NCBI RefSeq assembly: GCF_001507645.1
Contig: NZ_CP013909.1
Coordinates: 3,100,001-3,164,000 of the forward strand
DNA length: 64,000 nt
Direction: 5' to 3'
Source: Hymenobacter sedentarius
GTDB taxonomy: Bacteria > Bacteroidota > Bacteroidia > Cytophagales > Hymenobacteraceae
Position numbers and translations under genes: made by a program. Position 1 is the stretch's first letter. Each line of letters begins with the position of its first letter. Shown here in pieces: positions 54,537-62,060 of this stretch. The notes under the pieces are model-generated. The model saw only the letters and a list, made by a program, of their open reading frames with translations. It was not told the DNA's origin and searched no databases.

Positions 54537-55208
54537 ATGAAACATCCTTTACTGCTGGCGGCCTTCGGGGGCTGCATCCTGTCGGCCCACGGGCAAGTGC
54601 CGGGGCATAAGACGGCCCCGCGGCCCTACGAAGTCGGCCTAGACGTGGTGAGCTACGTTTCCCTTCCGTTGGAGTCCGACGCCCGCTCCCAGCTCCACGG
54701 CCCTGCGGGCCTGTTCTTCCGCTACACGCCACCCCACTACTTTTCGGGGCGGGCTGGACTGCGGGCGAGCGCCGGGTTCAGCCAGCGCGTGACCGGCCCC
54801 ATTCCCTCTTGCCGGGATTGTCCCGAAGGCGAAACAACGGCACGGGCGCTTACCCTACGGGCGGGCGCTCACTACGTGCCCTTTCGGAAACTGCCGTGGT
54901 TCTATGGATTTGTTGACGGAACCTACCGCAATAGCGTCGTGTCCGGGGACTACACCGGCGGGTTATGCGGCTGCTTGGACTACACCCAGACCCGGACCGG
55001 CCAGGGCTGGGGCACCCAAGCGGGGATGGGGGCGACCATTGCCCTGTTCTCCCGCTTCGCGGTTGTGCCGGAACTGTATTACGAGGACGTGTTCACCCGC
55101 ACCACTGACCTTTACGAAGACCATGCGCACGGCTCCACGTTCTCTAGGCTCTACAGGAGAAAGAGCAGTACTCCTGCGTTTCGCGTGCTCGCTACCGTGT
55201 CCTTTTAG
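54537..55208 (+). CDS. Orphan outer-membrane beta-barrel-type protein
   Basis: 223 residues from ATG 54537 (MKHPLLLAAFGGCILSAHGQ). Beta-strand-rich with terminal Phe (VLATVSF), glycine-aromatic strands (FSGRAGLRASAGFSQRVTG, LPWFYGFVDGTYRNSVVSGDYTGG, GWGTQAGMGATIALFSRFAVVPELYYEDVF) and four Cys residues, an unusual feature for a barrel (CRDC, CGC). Not clearly homologous to its two barrel neighbours. Confidence 0.68.
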   Translation: MKHPLLLAAFGGCILSAHGQVPGHKTAPRPYEVGLDVVSYVSLPLESDARSQLHGPAGLFFRYTPPHYFSGRAGLRASAGFSQRVTGPIPSCRDCPEGETTARALTLRAGAHYVPFRKLPWFYGFVDGTYRNSVVSGDYTGGLCGCLDYTQTRTGQGWGTQAGMGATIALFSRFAVVPELYYEDVFTRTTDLYEDHAHGSTFSRLYRRKSSTPAFRVLATVSF

Positions 55209-55242
55209 AAGCAGCCTAGGCCCCAAAGGCATTAGATTTCAG

Positions 55243-55428
55243 TTCACGTAAACGGTCGTGGCTGTTGCAGAAGTCCTCGTTGTGCATATAATCCCTGTTG
55301 ATGGCGACGTTAACGAGCGGATAAGCAGCAAAAAGGCCGGTTTTCGTGCTCGTTAGGTGGAAAATTTAGGAACGCTAGGCCGGTACACGGGTTCTGCAAC
55401 AGCCACGGTCAGATTAGTAAAAGGAGGG
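55243..55428 (+). repeat. Cassette-type element, expanded site 5 with nested inverted repeats
   Basis: Left half TTCACGTAAACGGTCGTGGC (55243-55262), right half ACGGTCAGATTAGTAAAAGG (55405-55424) plus AGGG. Between them lies a perfect 16 bp inverted repeat (55257-55272 with 55392-55407) and inside it an 8 bp pair TAACGAGC / GCTCGTTA (55311-55318 with 55348-55355), followed by GTTAGGT. The element is thus split around a foldable centre of about 150 bp. Confidence 0.6.
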
Positions 55429-55548
55429 TCATTCCTCGTAATTCTACATGTCCGGGACCGCCGGTCAGCGGAACTGGCAGCTGCTACCAACATGGAGCGC
55501 CGAGCCGGTGGGCATTACCTTTCCGGCCGCTTCCCTAACTACTAACGC

Positions 55549-56265
55549 ATGCGCCGCTTCGGTCTCTTTTTTGTCACCCTATTGCTTGCCGGAAGGCAGC
55601 ACGTGTCGGCACAGGCGCTGCCCTCCGGGCCGGGCCAGCCGTGGTACGCGGCGGTTTACCTGGCGGACCACAACTTCGAAATCGTCGTGCCTGGCTACGC
55701 CCCGGGCCTGACGGGCGTGCAGCCGTACCAGGTGAAGGTTGGCCGGTGGCTGGGGCCGCGCTGGGCCTTGGAAGTTGGGTATTCGGCGTATCACTTTGTG
55801 GATAAGCGCACCGCGTACGGCACCACCGCCACGGGGGAGCCGACCAGTCGGTATTCTTCTTCGGAGGACTGGGCCACGGCCCTGCCGGTGCTGCTGCGCC
55901 GCCGGTTGACCCACCAAGCCGCGCACCGGTTCCAATTCGACGGCTTGGCGGGCCTCACCGTGGTGCAGTACCGCGACCAGTTGGCCGTCATAGAACAAAC
56001 CAACGGCCACGTGGTGCGGGAACAGGCGTGGGGCAGCCGTGCCACCAACTCCTACCTCACGCTCGGCCCTGCCGCTTCCTACCTGTTCGGGCAGCATGTT
56101 GAAGCCACAGTAGAGGCCTCGCTGACCAAAAATCTGCGCACCATCGACCGCACGTTCAGCACCCAGCAATTGAATGGCACGCTCGGGTTCCAGCGCGGGT
56201 GGAACGTGGGGCTACGCTACCGGTTCGACGTAAAGCGAAAAGCGGGGGCTTCTAACGCTCTGTAA
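55549..56265 (+). CDS. Orphan outer-membrane beta-barrel-type protein
   Basis: 238 residues. Signal peptide MRRFGLFFVTLLLAGRQHVSAQ. Strand-rich body (WYAAVYLADHNFEIVVPGYAPG, YQVKVGRWLGPRWALEVGYSAYHFVDKRTAYG, LNGTLGFQRGWNVGLRYRF) with a short C-terminal extension KRKAGASNAL instead of a terminal aromatic residue. It is flanked by the expanded site 5 and by site 6. Confidence 0.7.
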   Translation: MRRFGLFFVTLLLAGRQHVSAQALPSGPGQPWYAAVYLADHNFEIVVPGYAPGLTGVQPYQVKVGRWLGPRWALEVGYSAYHFVDKRTAYGTTATGEPTSRYSSSEDWATALPVLLRRRLTHQAAHRFQFDGLAGLTVVQYRDQLAVIEQTNGHVVREQAWGSRATNSYLTLGPAASYLFGQHVEATVEASLTKNLRTIDRTFSTQQLNGTLGFQRGWNVGLRYRFDVKRKAGASNAL

Positions 56266-56288
56266 AGGGAGGGGCTACCGACTTGCCG

Positions 56289-56322
56289 GTTTACAAAAAC
56301 GGTCCCAAAAGCGAAAGGAGCG
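56289..56322 (+). repeat. Cassette-type element, site 6
   Basis: GTTTACAAAAACGGTCCC then AAAAGCGAAAGGAGCG. Best match to the consensus. It starts 24 bases after the barrel gene stop. GCGAAA / TTTCGC can form a hairpin over its right end. Confidence 0.65.
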
Positions 56323-56391
56323 TTTTCGCAGCCACAAGCAAATGCGGGTACTGCCCGGAATGGCAACAGGAACGGGTGAGAGGCGAGGTGG

Positions 56392-56748
56392 CTACTGTTT
56401 GGTAAAGCCCAATGCGAGCACGGCTGGTAAGTCGGCCGGTTGTACCGCGCCCTCCAGCACCAGGCCTGTGAGACAGGTACAGGCGGTACAAACAGCACCA
56501 GCGTCCTTGACGCTGGCCCGAGGCTGGTGCAGCGTGAGGCCCTGCTGAGCTAGATAGCCCTGGGCCGCGGCTACGAGTTGTTGTGTGCTTGGAGCTTGGC
56601 CCCAGCGGTCAGCACATTGGGTTTGGGCGTAACGAACCCCCACCAACTCCGGTGCTGGGTCCTCTAGTTCGCAGGTGCAGCCCACGGCTGCTAAAGTGCA
56701 CAGGCTGCCGAACAGCCAGGCAGCAAAGCGGGTAGGTTTCGGGTTCAT
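56392..56748 (-). CDS. Small orphan lipoprotein, Cys-rich
   Basis: 118 residues. Signal with lipobox AVGC (MNPKPTRFAAWLFGSLCTLAAVGC). The mature part has a Cys next to the lipid Cys (CTCELEDP) and CTACTC motifs (VCTACTCLTG), a pattern that could bind metal or form disulphides. Function unknown. It is on the opposite strand to both neighbours, between sites 6 and 7. Confidence 0.65.
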   Translation of the reverse strand: MNPKPTRFAAWLFGSLCTLAAVGCTCELEDPAPELVGVRYAQTQCADRWGQAPSTQQLVAAAQGYLAQQGLTLHQPRASVKDAGAVCTACTCLTGLVLEGAVQPADLPAVLALGFTKQ

Positions 56749-56840
56749 GAAGAATTAAGTAATGGGTCCCATTTGGTGACTGGTCACGCAAGCTATAGGT
56801 TGCATACCGAATTTTTTATTTAGGTCCCTGCAGATGAGCA

Positions 56841-56875
56841 GTATACACAAACGTTCCGACTGACACAAGGAGCGG
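56841..56875 (+). repeat. Cassette-type element, site 7
   Basis: GTATACACAAACGTTCCGAC then TGACACAAGGAGCGG. It matches site 2 over most of its length with a changed left end. It lies about 90 bases before the next plus-strand start. Confidence 0.55.
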
Positions 56876-56965
56876 TTAATAATAATATGTATTATCTTAT
56901 ATTTGAGTGCAAGCAACTACTACACGGCAGCGGCGGTCACCCCCACACAACCCTTCCCCTATTTT

Positions 56966-57469
56966 ATGAAAACGCTTTTTTCGTGCTGCCTGCTGAGCGG
57001 ACTGCTATTTGCTAGCAGCGGGTGTCAGAAATGCGAGGAAGCCCCCGCGGTGACTTCTGAATCTTGTGCCTCAGACAAGCCGCCCGTGAAAACGGTAACG
57101 AACGTAGAAGGCACGATTGGCTTCGACCCTACACTGCAACAGTATTATGTGCGCCGGGCGATACCGGGCACGTATGATTCGGTGGATTTCGATATGCTTT
57201 GTGGAACTGTGCCAGCGAGTCTCCGAGAGGTGGGTAACAAGGTGGTGTTTAGTGGCACTTATAAGCCCTATGACCGACCATCGCCAGTCTTATCACCGGA
57301 AGTAGCAGTAGGGCCAAGCATACGCGGAAATCAAACAGGTTTTGTTCAAAAAACGGTCGGAATTTCAGCTGTTCTCACAAACGAGGGTAAGTTTATTCCC
57401 GCGCAACCAATGCGCTGTGGTAGCGGTCCTCGCCTAGTACCTGTATTCCTTCACGCCATCCTGCCATGA
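56966..57469 (+). CDS. Orphan lipoprotein
   Basis: 167 residues from ATG 56966 (MKTLFSCCLLSGLLFASSGC, lipobox SSGC). Mature part CQKCEEAP... with several cysteines and predicted beta structure (GTIGFDPTLQQYYVRRAIPGTYDSVDF). It overlaps the next gene by four bases (ATGA), the only clear two-gene operon of this region. Near its 3' end the coding sequence contains TTCAAAAAACGGTCGGAATT (57345-57364), resembling the short element, so the C-terminus may have been extended through a former site. Confidence 0.65.
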   Translation: MKTLFSCCLLSGLLFASSGCQKCEEAPAVTSESCASDKPPVKTVTNVEGTIGFDPTLQQYYVRRAIPGTYDSVDFDMLCGTVPASLREVGNKVVFSGTYKPYDRPSPVLSPEVAVGPSIRGNQTGFVQKTVGISAVLTNEGKFIPAQPMRCGSGPRLVPVFLHAILP

Positions 57470-57903
57470 AAGTTGTTCCGTTTTTTACCCTTATCGGCAT
57501 CGGCCTGTTAGCCATGAGCAGCAGCTGTGAAAAGGAGCTGGCTACGCCCAGTACTCCCCTGGCCACCGGGCGACTCGTACGCCTCGAAACCACCGTGGAT
57601 GACCGCGGGCAATCCCCGCGCCCGCGTTGGGAGGTGGAGGTGTCTCCCTTGTCGTTTCCGGGCCTCACGGCGGGCGGCGTGTTCGGCCCGGCGTTTCAAC
57701 AGGTGAAGGTGTTTGATTTGCCGGACACCGCGGTTTATCGGGTGGGGCGGTCCATTCAGTTTCGGTACCGACTCGTTCCGCAAGCGCAGCAAACCCCCTG
57801 GCGCACGCCATACGAACGGTACAATACGGCACCGGCCTTGGCGTGGGGTGACCGATTACCCGAGCTTATCCTTTCCGAGGTAGAGCTGGTTCCGTTGCAA
57901 TAA
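57466..57903 (+). CDS. Orphan lipoprotein
   Basis: 145 residues. Lipoprotein signal MKVVPFFTLIGIGLLAMSSSC. Beta-rich mature part (GRLVRLETTVDDRGQ, PRWEVEVSPLSF, VKVFDLPDTAVYRVGRSIQFRYRLVP, LPELILSEVELVPL). Probably functions with the overlapping upstream lipoprotein. No family recognised. Confidence 0.7.
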   Translation: MKVVPFFTLIGIGLLAMSSSCEKELATPSTPLATGRLVRLETTVDDRGQSPRPRWEVEVSPLSFPGLTAGGVFGPAFQQVKVFDLPDTAVYRVGRSIQFRYRLVPQAQQTPWRTPYERYNTAPALAWGDRLPELILSEVELVPLQ

Positions 57904-57916
57904 CAAGCAGGGGTTC

Positions 57917-57950
57917 GTTTAGCCAAACGGTAATAATCGCATAAGGAGAG
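57917..57950 (+). repeat. Cassette-type element, site 8
   Basis: GTTTAGCCAAACGGTAATAA then TCGCATAAGGAGAG. It starts 14 bases after the preceding stop. GTTT / AAAC within it could pair. Confidence 0.6.
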
Positions 57951-57975
57951 GATGCTACCATAGCCCGTTGGAGTG

Positions 57976-58326
57976 TTACAACGTCCCAGCATTGTACTTG
58001 GCAAGTACGACCATCCAAATTAAACCCACGACTACCAGGACCAATAAAGTGCGATGTGCTTGACGTAGGATGGCCTGGTGTTCCGCGTCAGCGGCAAAGG
58101 CAACCAAGCGCTCCGTTCGCCACGCCAACAGGTGAACGGACATGAACAAGGGCACTAGCATCAGCACTACGTCCAGGCGATTACTACTGGTCAGGTGCAG
58201 GTCCATTTGCCGGTGCGTCCATAGACGGCCCAGGGCACCCCAAGATGGCATTTCGTACAGAAACAACAGCATGCATACCTGTAATTTGGCAGTAAACACT
58301 ACCACAGACTCGTCCGAAATTTTCAT
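57976..58326 (-). CDS. Small orphan membrane protein
   Basis: 116 residues from ATG 58326 (MKISDESVVVFTAKLQ); ATG 58386 adds 20 residues (MLRKHLNYLL). Three hydrophobic segments: LQVCMLLFLYEMP, LDVVLMLVPLFMSVHLLAW and TLLVLVVVGLIWMVVLAKY. The longest frame (to 58527) runs across the short element and into the next gene and is unlikely. Function unknown. Confidence 0.55.
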   Translation of the reverse strand: MKISDESVVVFTAKLQVCMLLFLYEMPSWGALGRLWTHRQMDLHLTSSNRLDVVLMLVPLFMSVHLLAWRTERLVAFAADAEHQAILRQAHRTLLVLVVVGLIWMVVLAKYNAGTL

Positions 58327-58426
58327 TGTCGCCCGGTTGCGGCAGTAGAGTGCCGCCAAGAGGTAGTTAAGGTGCTTCCGAAGCATACAGCCAAAAGTAA
58401 CCTGTGTGGTATCAAACCTTTTGCGA

Positions 58427-58478
58427 GTTAAAGAAAGCGGTCGTGCCTTGAACGCGCTCTGTTTGGTTAAAGGAGCGG
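58427..58478 (+). repeat. Cassette-type element, site 9 (expanded)
   Basis: GTTAAAGAAAGCGGTCGTGC (58427-58446) and, after a short insert, GTTTGGTTAAAGGAGCGG (58461-58478). Both halves of the consensus are present but separated by 14 bases. Confidence 0.5.
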
Positions 58479-58495
58479 AATAGTTAACCAGTAGA

Positions 58496-58897
58496 TTACG
58501 AACTGTAATAGCCGGGGGAAAAGGCAATCACAGTTTCGGCCCGCTGCGACTCTTCATAGTAAGCCCCGATGCCCAGTTGGTAGCAGGTATACCCCGCCTC
58601 ATCTTGCTCCAATCCGGGGTCGGCCTTAAAGAGTGCCACCGCCTTCTTTTTCGATAAGGGCAGCAGCGAGATTCCATCCAGGAGCACGCGGGCCGGGCGG
58701 GTGAACTCAAGGGCGACGCACGTTTCCGTGCCATCGTAGAGGACAAATAGCCCCAGCGATGGGTAGAAATCGGTGTCCTCTATCTCGTTCCGAAAAAATC
58801 GTTCGGGCGTCTCGGCCAACTGCGCTCGTATGGCCGTCCGGCTCATGCCGAAGTGCAAGGCGCCCGCTCCGATGTGCGGCGTGATGGAAAAAGTCAT
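58496..58897 (-). CDS. Small orphan cytoplasmic protein
   Basis: 133 residues (MTFSITPHIGAGALHFGMSRTAIRAQL). The opening GAGALHFGMSRTAIRAQL resembles a motif seen in many small Bacteroidota proteins annotated as hypothetical (GxGpixFGMsrxeVrxxL). No signal peptide. Its role is unknown; immunity-protein-like folds have been suggested for similar openings but nothing here proves it. Confidence 0.65.
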   Translation of the reverse strand: MTFSITPHIGAGALHFGMSRTAIRAQLAETPERFFRNEIEDTDFYPSLGLFVLYDGTETCVALEFTRPARVLLDGISLLPLSKKKAVALFKADPGLEQDEAGYTCYQLGIGAYYEESQRAETVIAFSPGYYSS

Positions 58898-58934
58898 GGA
58901 GCAAGGTAAGTCCTTCGACCAATGCAGCGCACCA

Positions 58935-58970
58935 GTTCAAGAAAACGGTCCCAAAAGCTAAACCCAAGGA
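58935..58970 (+). repeat. Cassette-type element, site 10
   Basis: GTTCAAGAAAACGGTCCCAA then AAGCTAAACCCAAGGA. Almost identical to site 6 in its first 20 bases (CGGTCCCAAAAGC). It lies between two minus-strand genes. Confidence 0.6.
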
Positions 58971-58993
58971 ACTGTTAAGCGCCGTCTCCCAAG

Positions 58994-59662
58994 TTACTGG
59001 GCCGGTGTCTTGGGCGTTGCTAATCGCATGACTTGAACGGATGTAAATGCCTTGTCGGTGCGCGTTCGGTACCCATGGGTATTCAAATGGTCCGCCACCT
59101 TTCGCAGGGTCCATCCCAGTGCCACCTTGTCCCGAATAACGGAAGCAGCTTGCACGTTCGCCTTATTGGTGCTGGCGTTCTGAAGGCGAATTGCCTTTCC
59201 TTTCTGGATGGCGGTAGGGGTGAGGTTGGCCGGGGTGCCGAGTTGAAAACCCCGGGCCTTCTTGGCGGCCAACGCCTCTTTTGTGCGTTTGCTAATGGTC
59301 TCCCGCTCGTGTTGGGCAATGACGGCGAAAATGCCTACGGTTAGCGTGTTGGCATCCGGCATGTCGCAGCACTGGAAGTTCACCCCGGAGTCTCGCAGCT
59401 GGAAGATGAAGCCCGCGTTTCTGGAGAGGCGGTCCAGCTTTGCAATCAACAGCACCGAGGAAGACCGCTTGGCTTCCGCGATGGCTTCTACCAACTGGGT
59501 TCGGTTGTCCTTCTTGCCGGATTCAACCTCGATGAATTCTTTGACAATGACGCCGTGGGTACCGACGAAGCTGGCCACGGCCGCTTGCTGGGCTTCCAGC
59601 CCCAACCCGCTTTGGCCTTGCTTCTGGGTGGACACCCGGTAATAAGCGACGTAGGATTTCAT
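58994..59662 (-). CDS. Serine recombinase (resolvase/invertase family)
   Basis: 222 residues from ATG 59662. Catalytic N-terminal domain: YYRVSTQKQGQSGLGLEAQQ with the nucleophile Ser near residue 10, then LLIAKLDRLSRNAGFIFQLRDSGVNF and AVIAQHERETISKRTKEAL. The C-terminal part (LTPTAIQKGKAIRLQ, VIRDKVALGWTLRKVADHLNTHGYRTRTDKAF) is a helix-turn-helix DNA-binding domain. It can cut and rejoin DNA at short sites and is the only recombinase in the accessory region, so it is a candidate for moving the surrounding genes. AT-rich promoter-like sequence lies upstream. Confidence 0.92.
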   Translation of the reverse strand: MKSYVAYYRVSTQKQGQSGLGLEAQQAAVASFVGTHGVIVKEFIEVESGKKDNRTQLVEAIAEAKRSSSVLLIAKLDRLSRNAGFIFQLRDSGVNFQCCDMPDANTLTVGIFAVIAQHERETISKRTKEALAAKKARGFQLGTPANLTPTAIQKGKAIRLQNASTNKANVQAASVIRDKVALGWTLRKVADHLNTHGYRTRTDKAFTSVQVMRLATPKTPAQ

Positions 59663-60036
59663 GCGGACTTGGATTATTTCCGGTGGATTTTCCCAAAGAT
59701 ACATATGTTGCTACATATTACAAATGCACGTTTATAAACTGTAGCAATGAAGTTCTGCATTCTCCTTATGTACCATTTTTCATTTTGGTATATCAGAATC
59801 AACTTTCTGCCCAGAAAGGTGAAGCCTAAACGAGGCAAGCTTTGGCAATAAAGGAAAGCACTCGGTGTTGGTTGTCTTTGAATAAGGGTTATCGGTCTAT
59901 GCTGGATTAAACGCCATGATTTTGAAGGGCATCGAACTAAAAGACGAGACTTACTCCTAGTTACTCTTGCGGCATATGATGAAATTGTGGACGGAGACAC
60001 ACCAACTCTTCTTGCCATTAAAGGCAAAAACCTCAC
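59663..60036. other. AT-rich spacer upstream of the recombinase
   Basis: No gene supported. The part 59690-59800 is AT-rich (ACATATGTTGCTACATATTAC, containing ATATGTTGCTACATAT as a short dyad) and probably holds the recombinase promoter and operator. CTAAACGAGG...AATAAAGGAAAG (59826-59856) is a very weak match to the cassette-type element. Confidence 0.4.
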
Positions 60037-60231
60037 CTAGTAGTGTACCAATTTGGGGTTCGCTTTTGGCGCCGTAGAGGCCCGGTTGCGAATTCTGGGT
60101 TCTGCGAACGCCTCGGCCACTTGGTAAGGCTGCCCTGCATTTTGGTCGTCCGCATTGACCATGGGATTGCTTAACAGGAGCAGATGGCCCGCCACGAGGC
60201 CCGGGCGCAGCGGCCCCTCGGCGTAGCCCTC
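60037..60231 (-). pseudogene. Coding remnant of unknown protein
   Basis: One minus-strand frame reads 64 residues without a start codon near its beginning: EGYAEGPLRPGLVAGHLLLL, then SNPMVNADDQNAGQPYQVAE and a basic Pro-rich end KANPKLVHY with a stop. A TGA lies directly upstream of it. Composition is protein-like and GC3-rich, unlike the AT-rich flanks, so it may be the C-terminus of a gene cut off when the neighbouring orphan genes arrived. An overlapping frame of 92 codons has worse composition. Confidence 0.35.
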
Positions 60232-60238
60232 TCATTTG

Positions 60239-60934
60239 CTAGAGGTGTTTTATTAACTCGTGGAACCCCCTTCCAACCGTAGTCAACCCGGCGCTTAGGA
60301 AATGGGTAGGAGCATCTGCATTCATGCCTGCTTCTGCGTTTATTGTCATAACCGGAAACTGCACGACTCCAATCAAGGCCAAACCCTCAATTTCTATGAC
60401 CGAGAAATGCGGCTCGCTGATGCTGTGGCCACCCGTAAACCTAGAAAACGCTATCAAATCAGGCAAATGCGCCCTGTCCACCAAGGACGAGTAGCGTTTA
60501 CAAATTTCGGCGTCTATTCTTTTCTGCATGAATGCGCCGTAAATCCTGCCTAAAAGCGTGGCCTTGTCAACGCTGTCCAACCTATTCAAAACGAGAATCA
60601 ATTCTTCGCCCACTTTCCGGCAGTATGATGGGTCTTCGCTCAACTCCTGTAGAAAATCCTCTATCTCAGCAGCTGGGGCCTTGTCCAACTCCTGTAAAAA
60701 TAGGGCAAGCTTGCGAAGGAAAAGCTGATGATTAATGTCATGTATGGCTTTTCCCCCGCTGATGGCCAATCCGACAACAGGAAACGCTTCGGCCATTTTG
60801 GTTAGCGACTGTAGTGCTGGTCCAACTATGACGTCGAGGATTGAGGCCCCTATGGCTCCAAGGTTGTCCAATGCCCTGCTGCTAATAATAGCCGGTTTTG
60901 AATCGTCTTTTCGTTTCTGTTCCATTGTGCTCAA
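60239..60934 (-). CDS. Orphan protein with helical body
   Basis: 231 residues. Basic N-terminus (MSTMEQKRKDDSK), a glycine-rich hydrophobic stretch (VGPALQSLTKMAEAFPVVGLAISGGKAIHDINHQLF) and helical LRKLALFLQELDKAPAAEIEDFLQELSEDPSYCRKVGEELILVLNRLDSVDKATLLGRIYGAFMQKRIDAEICKRYSSLVDRA. Similar architectures occur in uncharacterised proteins near mobile elements, but I cannot name a family. It is divergent from the zinc-ribbon/HEPN-like gene. Confidence 0.65.
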   Translation of the reverse strand: MSTMEQKRKDDSKPAIISSRALDNLGAIGASILDVIVGPALQSLTKMAEAFPVVGLAISGGKAIHDINHQLFLRKLALFLQELDKAPAAEIEDFLQELSEDPSYCRKVGEELILVLNRLDSVDKATLLGRIYGAFMQKRIDAEICKRYSSLVDRAHLPDLIAFSRFTGGHSISEPHFSVIEIEGLALIGVVQFPVMTINAEAGMNADAPTHFLSAGLTTVGRGFHELIKHL

Positions 60935-60961
60935 AAAGCAGGGGAGCTGCCTGAATTCACT

Positions 60962-60983
60962 CCAATAAACGGTCGTATATTGG
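60962..60983 (+). repeat. Cassette-type element, site 11 (partial)
   Basis: CCAATAAACGGTCGTATATT (to 60981) with CCAATA / TATTGG as hairpin arms around AACGGTCG. The right half of the consensus is absent. It lies between divergent genes. Confidence 0.45.
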
Positions 60984-61086
60984 AAAGTAACCGTAAGTGC
61001 CCGAACGGCCCAGAGGCTCAGGTTTTCCGGGCCGGTTTTTATGACGTTTTCTGAAGGGTAATTTTAAAAGCAAAAGCCAATCGTAA

Positions 61087-61884
61087 ATGAAAGTAAAAGT
61101 GCTATGTACGGCCTGTATTAATGAAAATGCTGCCTTGCCAATCTCAGAAAAAAGGGATATAATACCTTGGGTGACCATTCCATTACAAGAATCGAAAATC
61201 TACTCATTCAAATGCGAAAAGGGGCATTCATGCAAAGTCATAGTGTCTGGGCTTAAGCATGAGGTCCTCTTTGAATCCGGTGTTCTAGCTCTTAAGGACG
61301 GCTATTTTAGAGAAGCAGTAACGAGCTTCGCTGCTTCGCTTGAGAGATTTTATGAATTCATCATATTGGTGCTTTTAATGAAAGAAGCGAAATCTAATAA
61401 GATTGGATTTGATAAAGTTTGGAAATCAGTTGTTAATCAGTCTGAGCGGCAATTAGGAGCTGTTAATTTTCTTTTTTTCAAGGAATTTGGCAAAGCCATG
61501 CCTACACTTGATGATTTAAAAATTAGCAAAAATGATTTGGGAGGCAAAACCCCAGTGGAATTTAGAAATGGGATAATTCATAAAGGACTTATACCCACAA
61601 GTGCATCGGCTATAAATTACGGCCAAGCTGTTACTGACCATATCGTCCAAATAATAACAGAAGTGGCGACTACTAGAGAAGATTTACTGCTTGATGCACT
61701 ACGCTATATTCAGGCTAATGATTTTGCTGAATTAGGCGAAGAACAACCACATTTTATGACCAATGCTTTTTTTCTAAGTACACTGTCAATCTTTCACTCT
61801 TTTGATATGACGGATTTAGTTACGGCACGGACCCAGCGTTTAACAGATTACATAGTGCGTGTCAATAATAATGGTATGCGTTAA
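61087..61884 (+). CDS. Zinc-ribbon plus HEPN-like protein
   Basis: 265 residues. N-terminal zinc ribbon: Cys7 and Cys10 (LCTAC), then Cys43-x3-His47-x-Cys49 (KCEKGHSC). The middle is helical (REAVTSFAASLERFYEFIILVLLMKEAKS) and contains Arg160-x4-His165 in FRNGIIHKG, matching the RxxxxH motif of HEPN ribonucleases. It is much more AT-rich than its neighbours, suggesting recent transfer. HEPN proteins with nucleic-acid-binding ribbons occur in toxin and phage-defence systems; here the activity is inferred only. Confidence 0.6.
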   Translation: MKVKVLCTACINENAALPISEKRDIIPWVTIPLQESKIYSFKCEKGHSCKVIVSGLKHEVLFESGVLALKDGYFREAVTSFAASLERFYEFIILVLLMKEAKSNKIGFDKVWKSVVNQSERQLGAVNFLFFKEFGKAMPTLDDLKISKNDLGGKTPVEFRNGIIHKGLIPTSASAINYGQAVTDHIVQIITEVATTREDLLLDALRYIQANDFAELGEEQPHFMTNAFFLSTLSIFHSFDMTDLVTARTQRLTDYIVRVNNNGMR

Positions 61885-61949
61885 CCCTGGCAGGTTGTGG
61901 AGCATTTCTTATAATAGTTTGGCGCTGTCCCATTACTCGCTGAATAGGC

Positions 61950-61972
61950 GTTTAACGCCTGAAAGCGAAGGT
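61950..61972 (+). repeat. Cassette-type element, site 12 (weak)
   Basis: GTTTAACGCCTGAAAGCGAA followed by GG. The right part GAAAGCGAAGG resembles site 6. It is about 65 bases after the HEPN-like gene stop. Confidence 0.35.
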
Positions 61973-62060
61973 TAGGGTGACTTCAGTGCGAAAACCGAGC
62001 TATGGTTAATAGTGGGTTGGAGGACATTTAAAAGCATCTACACTTTACTTTTTTGATGGG

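Noticed and set aside
54355..54540. 61-codon plus-strand frame before the second barrel gene
   Set aside because: It starts inside an inverted repeat, its composition is not convincing, and it runs to the start of the next gene.
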